Below are positions 55,561 through 64,000 of a stretch of DNA of 64,000 bases, piece after piece. The stretch covers positions 246,711,666 through 246,775,665 of the forward strand of contig OY856188.1 of the NCBI GenBank assembly GCA_963693315.1. Direction: 5' to 3'. The notes below the pieces were generated by a model. The model was not told the origin of the DNA, ran no database searches, and was given only the letters and a program-made list of their open reading frames with translations. Origin of the DNA: Diogma glabrata. Taxonomy: Eukaryota; Arthropoda; Insecta; Diptera; Cylindrotomidae. The translations under genes and the position numbers were made by a program. Every line of letters begins with the position of its first letter. Position 1 is the first letter of the stretch.

Positions 55561-57156
55561 TTCACAACCGAACAATCAGTATAATATGTATAGATCAAAA
55601 TAACATATATTATAACGTTTTTGTTAATATAAATCCAAAAACAAATTATTAAATTTACTAAAAAACAAATGTTTAACCTCATATCATGCGTCATAAAATT
55701 ACTACAAAATATCATAATAATTCATTTTCATTTCCAAAAAAAAATAATTTCACATTCAAATCGAAGTTCGTGGATCCTGTATGTGTCTGTGTTCATTGAA
55801 GATAGAATTGCGGTTTCAGAACATATTAGTGTGATTAAAGTGGTTAATTACTGGTCAAAACAAATTCGAACAAAAATTCAATCCATTTCCCTGATGCCTA
55901 GTTGGCAAAATGATGCTGCGGTTTCCGCACCATTACCCAAAAAGCCCACAAATTTAATTTTACATACATTTCGATGCAAAAGTTGTATGTAAAATAAACT
56001 AACACAAACAAATCAGTATAGAAATTAAAATCCATTTATAATTTTATTGTTATGTTAAGTAAACAAATAAATCAAATTAACCAATAAATTACAATATAAA
56101 TTCATAAATTTGAAATAACAATAAATTTAAATCATAATTATTGGTAATTGTTTTTTTTATTTAATTATTTAATTTAAAACAAATATTTAAAATTAATTTA
56201 CTAGAGAAGAATTTTTTTTTCTACCTCAACAATTTTATAGAGCTTTTGTGATAATTAATTTCAATCTGTATTTCATTCGATTAATTTTCTATGTTGATTT
56301 AGGTTATGTCTGTATGTAAATAACATGGATTTGAATTAAAGAGATTAAGAAAAGGTAACATAAAATTGCAATCTAACTTAAGAGAACACGAAATTAATTA
56401 ATGTGATACAGAATGAATTTTATGAATTGGATTAGGATTGAGTTAGTTGTTTCATTTAGATGGTATTGTAAAGTTAAAATCAATTATTTAACAGATTAAC
56501 CTGTAATGTGGATTTAACTCGCCCATAATTATGGTTTTTATTTGCAAATATCAGAAAAGAGTAAATTAATCAAATCATACGTTTGAGAAATAGGTGAGGG
56601 TTACTTTTGATCTAATTTTGATCTAATTTTTTTTTATAATTATACCAGAGCTCATACCAGAGCAACCGACGCGGCTCATCTTTCGGTGATTTGATTGAAA
56701 ATATATAGAACTGTGTTGCTTTGCAGCGTGATTTTTTCATCAGAGTCTCCTATATTTGGATTACTTTACCACATGGTTATTTAATCTTTTTTGTTTAAAA
56801 AAGAAATTAATTCCGGCATCACCGTATAATCGGCATCACGGTTATAGTAAAGTGGCCACTTAAAACGATTGGACTTTTATAAAAAAAATACGGCAACCTT
56901 GACCCTGGAAATCTCTTATTTTACACAAAAAAATTAAAAAACTATGTACTGAATACATGACGAAAATAGTTTAACAGATCATAAATAAAATCAATTAAAG
57001 CTTATATAAACCAAATCGAAAGGCTTTAAGGCATTAATTGTTGTCGTCTTCCAAAACCAGTCCTGTAGAACAAATTTTGATTATAGGCTGACACAAATTG
57101 CATTCCAAAAATCTGGAGCGTCATCTTTAGATGCTTTGTAGAAGCAATACACTATG
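55561..57156. other. AT-rich region without supported gene
   Basis: An open frame at 55669-55992 (ending TNLILHTFRCKSCM) has no motif. An immediate duplication of TACCAGAGCTCA / TACCAGAGC occurs near 56644-56664. No other structure recognised. Confidence 0.4.
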
Positions 57157-57504
57157 TTAATCACAACAAAGATGAACAAAATCAAAAAATGCACCAGCAT
57201 GACAATCATACATATAAGAATCATTTGTAATTACATCATTCATTAGCATCTGCTCTTCTAAATCATCACTTGATGCCCCAATAAAATGCTGTGATATCAT
57301 AAAACTGTTTAGCTGTTGCATTTTGCAAGGATAAAATTCCTCAAATACATTGTTCATATATGTTTCGCGTTGAAATAGATCTATCACGTTTAAATATTGA
57401 CGACAAGCTAAATTTGTATGCTTTAACTTACAAATTAAGCTAAACATATTATTTTTATGCAACTTTTGTTTACTTTTATGCAACTTTAGAAGAGCTATTT
57501 TCAC
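57157..57504 (-). CDS. Unrecognised ORF, up to 115 codons without an early ATG
   Basis: Open frame with KIALLKLHKSKQKLHK near the start and FIGASSDDLEEQMLMNDV towards the end, stopping just after FDFVHLCCD. The first codon of the open stretch is GTG, preceded three codons earlier by an AAAAG/GTGAAA context and six codons earlier by a stop, so it could only be an exon or a gene fragment. The downstream minus strand in another frame (TLQIFGMQFVSAYNQN) may belong to the same decayed gene. Family unknown. Confidence 0.28.
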   Translation of the reverse strand: MKIALLKLHKSKQKLHKNNMFSLICKLKHTNLACRQYLNVIDLFQRETYMNNVFEEFYPCKMQQLNSFMISQHFIGASSDDLEEQMLMNDVITNDSYMYDCHAGAFFDFVHLCCD

Positions 57505-57544
57505 CTTTTCGGACAGAATTTATGGCATACAATTCATATCCACC

Positions 57545-57725
57545 TAATTCACTTTTAATTCATTTCAAATTCAATTTTAATTCACTTTAAATTCACTTTT
57601 AATTCACTTTAAATTCATTTTTAATTCACTTTTAATTCACTCCTAACTCACTTTTAATTCTGTTTTAAATCACTTTAATTCACTTTTAATTTACTTTTAA
57701 TTCACTTTAAATTCACTTATTCACT
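57545..57725 (+). repeat. AATTCACTTTT minisatellite, ~11-12-bp unit
   Basis: About fifteen copies of TTTTAATTCAC / TTTAAATTCAC variants. Confidence 0.8.
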
Positions 57726-58017
57726 ATTGAAGGTAATGTAAGATAATTTCGTTTTATATGTTGGAAAAATATGATGTAACTTTTTTTCCGTTTCCGGTTA
57801 TTGATTTTAAAAGCATTTTCAGTTCTGGTACAAAATCAGAAAGTATTTCAATTTATAATATACCAAAAATTATCATTATTTGGCTCAACCATCTAAATTT
57901 CGTTCACTTAAAAACAGTGGTGTTGCTTTTAATGGTAACGGTTTAAATTTAAATTCCACAAACCATCTCAAAGGTTCAAAGGTCAAATCATTGTCGAGTC
58001 ATTTGCGGAACACATTG
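57726..58017. other. Spacer without gene
   Basis: An open frame at 57758-57946 has no motif. Confidence 0.4.
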
Positions 58018-58736
58018 TTATGATGCTATTACACACAAATTAAATTCAGCTGCCATAATCAATTTTGCAGTTACCATAATCTGAAAAGTTGATGAAAAAT
58101 ATTTTGTATGAGAAAAAGAGGGATAGCATGCGCGAGATAGATATAAAAACTGCAAGAAAAGTTAGCTGATAGCAACTGACCTTTTGAAAAATTATTTGGT
58201 TTACCAATTACTGCTAGAAAATTGTCAGATGATTTCATCTGCAAATTCAACCGGTTTAAAACCGATTATCACATTAATTGATTTTCATATTAAAATCATA
58301 ATAAAAATTATATTATATTAGGTATAAAATGATTAAATACATATTTTCAAGATTTTAATGTGAAAGTTTTACGTTTCCTTTGCGCACATTTTTTTTCAAA
58401 TCTTAGCGCATTTACTTATTGTACAAGCTACAACAATTGCTCTATAATGTGGTGTCGCCATTTTGACGTTTGATTTGCTTTTACAGTATATAATTTATTT
58501 ACAATTTATATAACACTAATTTAGATATAATCGATTATATAATATAATATTAATACTATATAACTAATGATTTTTTTAGAAATTGTTGTTTAAAAATTAT
58601 TATTACTTCGTAAAGTTATTTGTATTTTGTTGCAGTTTTTGATCTTTTCGCCATCTACAGTCAAACATAATAAATATTATCATCTGAAAAGTTGATGATA
58701 GCAACTGAATTTAATTTGTGTGTAATAGCACCATAA
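58018..58736. mobile_element. MITE-like element with 35-bp terminal inverted repeats, 719 bp
   Basis: The left end TTATGATGCTATTACACAC continues to AAATTAAATTCAGCTGC (58052). Its inverse is at 58701-58736 with two mismatches. ATCTGAAAAGTTGATGA occurs as a direct repeat just inside both ends (58079 and 58683). No transposase. Target duplication not clear (flanks CATTG and AGCTG). Confidence 0.65.
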
Positions 58737-58771
58737 AGCTGCCTCGTTTATCACAAACATGAGATTTTCAT

Positions 58772-58830
58772 ACTTTTAGGTGATACTCTAAGAGACCATA
58801 CACTTTTAGGTGATACTCTAAGAGACCATT
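58772..58830 (+). repeat. 29-bp tandem duplication
   Basis: ACTTTTAGGTGATACTCTAA followed by GAGACCAT is present twice in direct succession. Confidence 0.8.
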
Positions 58831-59049
58831 TTGTCGTTGTAATAAATAAAGTAAGTTTACAGTAAAACTGGCCAATATAGTAAAAAGATATAACAACGAC
58901 CTCATATTGACATTGTAGTCATCCTTCCCATTCAAGAAAACCGCCATTGAAATGAGAATGGACAATGCAAATAGTGATTCTAAATAGTTTCTTTCTGAGA
59001 AGGCACATTAGTTGAAGCTGTGGCTTATAACCCCGCCCAAATTACGTTT

Positions 59050-61112
59050 CTTAAAATTCTTTCCAACTCCTGTGACTTCCACAATATTAGCTGCCAAAGT
59101 TTTTCAGAAAAAGCGTCATCTTTAATATAAGTCATAATCGACCGACGATGTTGAAAATAGTGGAAAACTGCCAGAAATTGCCGCGTCTCAGGGCCTATTC
59201 CAAATTGTTAAAAACCCAAATTTCACTCCCCGTAATGGCGGTGATAATAGTTTTCTATTAGATCTCTATCTTACCACAATGCCAGACATTACGAGTGTGG
59301 ATGTCGCGAAAGGTAGTATTGAAAATTCTGATCATTATTTAATTTCATCAGTTATCAAAACTGAGTAACTTAAAACTACAGCTCCCAAACCCCGTAAAAT
59401 ATTTCACTGCTCAAAAATGGATAAGAGTGGTCTTCAAAATTTTTCCATGGTTTCCTTTTCGACCTTTATTGTGTTTACACTGACAATGTAAATGTTTCTG
59501 CTCAAAACTTTACAGTCCTTTTCTCCATAGTAAAACCCAAACAAAAATACTTGTATTCGAATTCTGCCAAAACGGCACTTAGAAACAAACATAGATCATT
59601 TAATATTTGAATTCATAACAAAACTCCCGCTAATCTATCCCAATATCTAAAGGCCAATATATATCTAACAAGATTTTCTGAAACGAAAAGTCTGAAATTG
59701 ACAGAGCGAAAGCTTCAAGACTTACGTCTATGTCTATTTCTGACAAGAGTTTCTACAGTGCCAATAATTCTTTAAATTCTGGTACAAAATTTTCTATTCC
59801 CCTAAATTATTTATGGTGATTTAATCGTCAATGATCCCGCAAGAAAAGCTAACTTGTTCGCTGAACGCTTTGCTCTAAACTCCACTGTTTTGGAAACTCC
59901 TAAAGAAATACCCCAAATCCAGTCTTCAGGAGTTAATATGAATGAACTTCACTTCAAACCCAAAATAGTCGCTAAACTTTTAGAGGGGCTAAACGTCAAC
60001 AAAGCTTCAAGAATGGACAATATTCCACCCATTATTTTAAAAACCTTTTCCAAAGAACTTGCACCAACTTTGACTAAAATTTTCTACCAATCCTACAAGT
60101 CTGGTATATCTCCCTCGTGCTGAAAGTTGGCAAATGTCCAGCCCGTCCCCAAAAAGGTACCAAAATCCGATATCTCAAATTATAGGCCAATAGCTCTACT
60201 ATCGGTCCTATCCAAAGTCTACGAGCATTATATTAATACAAACATTTCAAAATTTCTGGAAGAAAATCATTTAATATCCGACAGCCAATACGGTTTTCGA
60301 AACAAAAGATCAACTCCTGATCTACTAAACTATGGAGCGCATTGTTGGAACAGCATACTTGATAAAGGTGGTGAAATATACGTTATCGCTTAAGACATCT
60401 CCGAGGCATTCGATCGAGTCTGACATGCCAACTTAATCAACAAATTCGTTGCGTATGGTTTTCATCTCAATGTTGTGAGGCTGATTATAAATTTGCTATT
60501 CAACCGATACATTTCGGTCTCCTTAGATGGATTTCCTTCTGAGTCTAAGCTAATTAGCGCTGGTGGCTCAAGGCTCAGTATTGTCCCCAAACCTATTTTT
60601 GATTTATATTAACGAATTGCTGAAAATCACCAGCAACCCAATAAACAGTTTTGCAGATGATAGTACTCTGCACAAGTCGTTCGAGCCTCAAAAAACTCGG
60701 CCTCCTAAATAGCTGAAAAAAATTCACTCCATACCAATTGCTCCATGTTTATAAGTCAGAAATTCGTCCCTGTATGGAGTACTGTTGTCTCAAACTTATT
60801 CTTACATGCGTTCCAGTCGACAATCGGCTACCACAACCAGTCAACCGGTCAAGATCCAACCCCACTCTGTCATACTAGCAGATCGCAGAAAAGACTTCTT
60901 TGTCCGAAGTGCATACAAATAGAATAGAGTGCCGGAATCCATAGTCTCAGGTGGCTTCAATTCGCAGAGGTTTAAGAAAGCGTTCATCAACACCTTGGAA
61001 CGCAGGTTGTTGTAACACCTAGGTCTAGACCTAGGTCTTAAAAGGTATTTATGTGTTGTTGTGACACATATTCTAAACCATATAACACATCACTTTTTAT
61101 TAAAAAAAAAAA
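59050..61112 (+). pseudogene. Jockey/CR1-like LINE relic: endonuclease end, RT, 3' UTR and poly(A)
   Basis: Fragments in changing frames: endonuclease C-terminus LDLYLTTMPDITSVDV and SDHYLISSVI (59260-59355); pre-RT and RT N-terminus FAERFALNS (59857), NKASRMDNIPPIILK (60000-60045); RT with KLANVQPVPKK, SNYRPIALLSVLSKV (60175-60220), YGFRNKRST, DISEAFDRV (60396-60422, TAA and TGA stops around it), and SFADDSTL-like VLQMIVL near 60645-60670 in another frame; the usual GVPQGS box is degraded. C-terminal RVPESIVSGGF (60932-60965) precedes a 3' UTR ending in TTTTTATT plus a 13-A run (61092-61105). At least eight frame breaks. The 3' UTR is shared with fragments at 26.7, 42.0 and 42.4 kb. Confidence 0.8.
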
Positions 61113-61197
61113 AATAAAATACCCGAACTACTAGGAAGCGAAGAGCTCGCTTTCCTGTCACCGGCATTCTGCTCTTCACTCGAGCAAGCTTCTTTTG

Positions 61198-61580
61198 TCA
61201 GACTATCAAACCGTGCAGACTGAAGAATTCAGGGTTTCTATTCATAGTGCTCTCCTGAGCCTCAGAACGAAACGTGCTTTTTAACATTTTATTTATATAA
61301 TTGGAACCCTTAGATACTAATTCAACAATCTTAGAGGCAGTAGATGTTTTCGAAATTCTATTTTTAGGATCACTATTCAACGCACAGTCATTCTAAACTG
61401 ACTGAACGATTGATGAGGCGTAGCCTTTCGCTTTATTCTCTCTCTCGGCTCGCGGGATGGACTACTCCTAACGTTCGGGTTTCTGGTTGAACTGTTAGAT
61501 GACGTTTCAATTCGGTCATCTCTTGTCGTCCTTCTTCGTCTATCTTCATGAGGTAACCTTTGATTATGGAATTCCTTCAT
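61198..61580 (-). pseudogene. Unrecognised basic ORF, gag- or ORF1-like, one frameshift
   Basis: The minus strand starts MKEFHNQRLPHEDRRRRTT at 61580 and runs through a Ser/Arg-rich stretch (SREPRERIKRK) to a TGA near 61377. The adjacent frame continues directly with LNSDPKNRISKTS and ends NRNPEFFSLHGLIV. High Arg/Ser content resembles retroelement ORF1 or gag proteins, but no zinc knuckle is present. Its 3' side abuts the poly(A) of the preceding LINE, so that LINE may have inserted into it. Family unknown. Confidence 0.4.
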
Positions 61581-61840
61581 TTTGGTTAAATTCCTTTCCT
61601 TGTTAAATTTCTCTTCTCAAGTACGTCTTCGCTTCCTCATTAGATAACACGTTGCATTCGTCGCATTGGTTTTAAGGCGCCAATTTACCGTGATGTAGCG
61701 TTATTCGCTAGATAATTTCCACTCTGCTTGTCTCCGACACACCAACCCAACTCTGTCTGCAGGCAGCACGGCGTGTACGTCGAATTTAGGATTTCACTAC
61801 CCAATATATTCACATTTTATTTTAAAAAAACTACACAAAC
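61581..61840. other. Spacer, 5' side of the gag-like ORF
   Basis: GGCGCCA at 61676-61682 (TGGCGCC on the minus strand) resembles the start of a retroelement primer-binding site about 100 nt upstream of the ATG, but only seven bases match and no LTR pair was found. Confidence 0.25.
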
Positions 61841-61849
61841 TAGAGATTT

Positions 61850-62220
61850 TCACTGGAAAGTTGTGTTCGATGTTTGGTATCGACGATCTTTCTCTTCCCT
61901 GTGGTTACAAAGCTCAATCTAGGGATTGCTTCGCTAGCTATGTTCTGATTTGCAAGTGCAGTAAGATTAGTGCGAATAGCAGCTCCAATGATACAGAATA
62001 ACATGTCCTCATTTACTTCATTGTTTCATTTCTAACTTCTTTTCTCTGTCTCTCTTCTCCATACGACTGCTTCATACGTGATATGCACCTTAAGATCTTT
62101 GCATATCGTAGTAGCTCTAGTGGGCTTGTTCACCTTCGTTGTCATGTAGCCACTCTTCAGGATCTTACTTTCTAATATAACTGATAAATATTTTGTCATG
62201 TTCTGTCTAAATGTGAACAA
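61850..62220 (-). pseudogene. LINE reverse transcriptase, thumb-region fragment
   Basis: Minus-strand MTKYLSVILESKIL with TTKVNKPTRATTICKDL and HITYEAVVW (62200-62050) follows the pattern KYLGVILDxxL ... YxAVVWP of the post-RT thumb in R1/jockey-type LINEs. Just downstream, IGAAIRTNLTAL and EAIPRLS (about 61995-61920) resemble the following TGAxRxTPTAALE segment. The family assignment is tentative. Confidence 0.5.
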
Positions 62221-62590
62221 GATATCTCATAAACTACTTAACCTATTGACCCCAAATTTGTTATACAGGTACCTTGGGCCAAAGTCTTTTTATTTTTTAT
62301 TTTTGTGATATTTTGTTGTATTCAGTAATGGTATTTTTTCCTAGATTTCGATAGTTTCGTTTCTCAAGTTTACCTCTAGTTTCTTTTTTTCGAATATATT
62401 TTCTGTGTATAATATTTTGTTTTTTTTTTCGGTAACATATTTCGACCACTCGAGCACTTTTGACCACTCGTAACTCCGATATGAAAATTAGTGGAAATTA
62501 GGTGTACTTTCGCAATCTGGATTAAGCGTCGATATACATAACAACACCAACATTACAAAGGTGTACAAGCAAGACATTCTTAAAATTTGC
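62221..62590. other. Spacer without gene
   Basis: T-rich sequence with no recognised coding motif. Confidence 0.4.
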
Positions 62591-62592
62591 TA

Positions 62593-62821
62593 GAAGCTGA
62601 GATGCTTATTCGTTAATTAATAATTTACCCATAACTGACGCTAATTATGATGTAGCTTGGGACAAGAGAAAAAACAGATATGACAGGCCAAAACAAGTTG
62701 TTTACAATCTATTAAAAGAATCTGTCGAATTACTTCGTCATTTGTTTGATGGTTTATACGAGTTGATTCGTGGACTGATGATGCATAAGCAACGAGCGAA
62801 AAAATTAATTAATTTTATTTG
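62593..62821 (+). pseudogene. BEL/Pao-type gag fragment (DUF1759-like)
   Basis: Open frame reading DAYSLINNLPITDANYDVAW then KNRYDRPKQVVYNLL and LFDGLYELIRGL, ending with TGA near 62819. The LPITDxNYxxAWxxLxxRYDxP pattern is the signature of the gag-associated DUF1759 region of BEL/Pao LTR retrotransposons. About 75 residues survive; protease and pol were not found nearby. Confidence 0.7.
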
Positions 62822-63039
62822 AATTCAAAAACATGACCAGGAATCTAAGGAATCAGGGGGTACGTGAATGTCTACCAATTGCAATGTTGTAGTTAAAACA
62901 GATAAACAACAACCGAAAATATCACAAGTAACTCTATAATTATGGGCAAATGTGTTTATAAAAGGTGACAAAATAAAAGTGAACGAAACAAATTCGACGC
63001 CATTTTTTCTTTGCAGGTTGCATCTATGAAATATGACAA
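62822..63039. other. Spacer between transposon fragments
   Basis: No supported feature. Confidence 0.35.
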
Positions 63040-63486
63040 ATGGCATTAACGATGGTTCCAATAATTAAAAATTTAGCACTAAAATGCGTTATCATTATGA
63101 AAACCCATTACAAAAATGGAGGAAGTTACACTAAAACCGGTCATAAAATTCGCGAAACTTTCTGTCGTAGTAGCGCACCTAATGTGTCAAAAATTCAAAT
63201 AAATTTAAAGAAACTGGGTCGATTTCGGACAGTAAGTCTCCTGTGCGTCGGCGTATCGATGAAGGATTCTCAAAATTCAACCATTAGAAGCTCATATCAT
63301 AGTTTTATTTTTAAATTAAATTGTTCACACTTATTTGGTCATCCTATAGAAGACAAATTAAAAAAAAGAAATAAGTGCAGAGTTTTTCTAGAGTCAAGTA
63401 CGCAAACTTCCTTCGTTTTGGCGATTGCAAACAAAGTGTGCATTTACAACGGTACCGTGCAAATGGGAGCGATACGGTGTCTTTGA
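63040..63486 (+). pseudogene. Mariner-type helix-turn-helix fragment (DUF4817-like) with frameshifted tail
   Basis: The first ~65 codons contain VIIMKTHYKNGGSYTKTGHK and RETFCRSSAPNVSKIQINLKK, matching the pattern IxxxYxxNGxSxxxTxRxxRxxxGRxxAPxxxTIxxxIxKF of HTH domains found in mariner-like transposases and their derivatives. In the +1 frame KSPVRRRIDEGFSKFNH continues the expected linker, so a frameshift lies near 63230. The remainder of the 148-codon frame is not family-like. It would bind transposon ends; no DDE domain follows in the window. Confidence 0.6.
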
Positions 63487-64000
63487 TCGAAGAACTAACA
63501 GTAGGACCATCTATTAATTTACGCTATGGGCAACTATAGTGCGATTGAAGGTCATAAAATTGCATTGACCGCTGACATCGCAAAGAAGTGACATCAGTCC
63601 TAATCAACAAATCCGTTCTAACAAACTAAACAGAGTGACTTTTAACTTTGCTTGCTCTGCAATATTTAATAATACAAACACTAGATCATTTGTCTGAGTT
63701 AGTTAAAGCTAAATGTAGCCTTTTTATCCAACGTGACTAACAGTGATGGTACATTAGAGCTTTGTAGTGAAAACGTTTAAGCATTTGATTTTTGGCTAAC
63801 TATGATGCCTTTCAGATGATGCATTAGTTTTTTCAGTTAAGAACAGAATGAATCAATCGGTCAGCAAGTAAAAAACATAATAACATAGTTTGAAAACGAA
63901 AATTAATATTGGACTTTTCATGTGTCTTTGATCCGCCGAGCTTCCTGTTACGATCAATCTTCTGCTAAAAACATTCTTTTGAAAATTTTGGTTATGAGGT
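63487..64000. other. No gene recognised to the window end
   Basis: AT-rich sequence without motif. A truncated feature running beyond the window cannot be excluded. Confidence 0.4.

Noticed and set aside
55669..55992. 107-codon plus-strand ORF
   Set aside because: No recognisable motif, no transposon context and composition like the flanks; chance is likely in AT-rich DNA of this length.
61676..61682. TGGCGCC as an LTR retroelement primer-binding site
   Set aside because: Only seven bases match, no LTR pair was found, and LINE RT sequence lies immediately upstream on the same strand.

Overview
The window looks like a repeat-dense, gene-poor piece of an insect or other arthropod nuclear genome. 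It is very A+T-rich by eye. It holds no rRNA, operon or Shine-Dalgarno organisation, contains one probable GT-AG intron, and carries a typical arthropod transposon mix: Penelope-like, jockey/CR1-like and RTE-like LINEs, a tRNA-headed SINE, Helitron, hAT, Harbinger-type and TA-flanked MITEs, and traces of Polinton and BEL/Pao. I found no convincing host protein-coding gene. Almost every recognisable coding stretch is a broken transposon gene; the longest open one is an RTE reverse transcriptase (50.4-51.6 kb).

Layout. 1-4 kb: a 5'-truncated Penelope-like retroelement on the minus strand with RT and GIY-YIG domains. 4.1-11.1 kb: two plus-strand copies of an unclassified repeat (family A: conserved ends around an AT-rich ~55-bp array), with a Polinton-type DNA polymerase relic split by a TA-flanked MITE between them. 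12.7-23.6 kb: a large tandem duplication; each copy holds a minus-strand family A element, ~280-bp repeat units (family B) and a Harbinger-type MITE. The left copy carries extra insertions, a 535-bp SINE (14-bp target duplication) and a 1,033-bp hAT element (8-bp target duplication), with empty sites in the right copy. 26.7-30.5 kb: a truncated LINE 3' end, a 36-bp minisatellite and family B units interrupted by a foldback insertion with 183-bp arms and a 12-bp flanking repeat. 31.3-33.8 kb: an APE-type LINE relic with a second LINE 3' end inserted in it.

36.9-38.3 kb: two blocks of a pyrimidine-rich ~11-bp minisatellite. 38.86-49.62 kb: a possible degraded Helitron, read from a 5' TC-like start, a helicase C-terminus at 42.6-42.95 kb and a hairpin plus CTAG-T end at 49.6 kb. 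It would contain nested SINEs, LINE fragments, a foldback and a 5.0-kb DNA transposon with ~603-bp inverted repeats and a decayed transposase. 50.0-51.9 kb: family B in reverse orientation split by the RTE insertion (10-bp target duplication, (GA)n tail). 52.4-52.9 kb: a 60-65-bp minisatellite. 54.7-55.6 kb: reversed family B units. 58.0-58.7 kb: a MITE with 35-bp inverted ends. 59.1-61.1 kb: a jockey/CR1-like LINE relic with poly(A). 61.2-63.3 kb: fragments of a gag-like ORF, a minus-strand LINE RT, a BEL/Pao-type gag and a mariner-type HTH domain.

The genes do not form a pathway; the story is one of nested insertion and decay. The most informative items are the tandem duplication with empty and filled sites, family A, the 183-bp foldback insertion and the 5-kb transposon whose superfamily I cannot name. 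All identifications come from reading motifs by eye; no database search was run.
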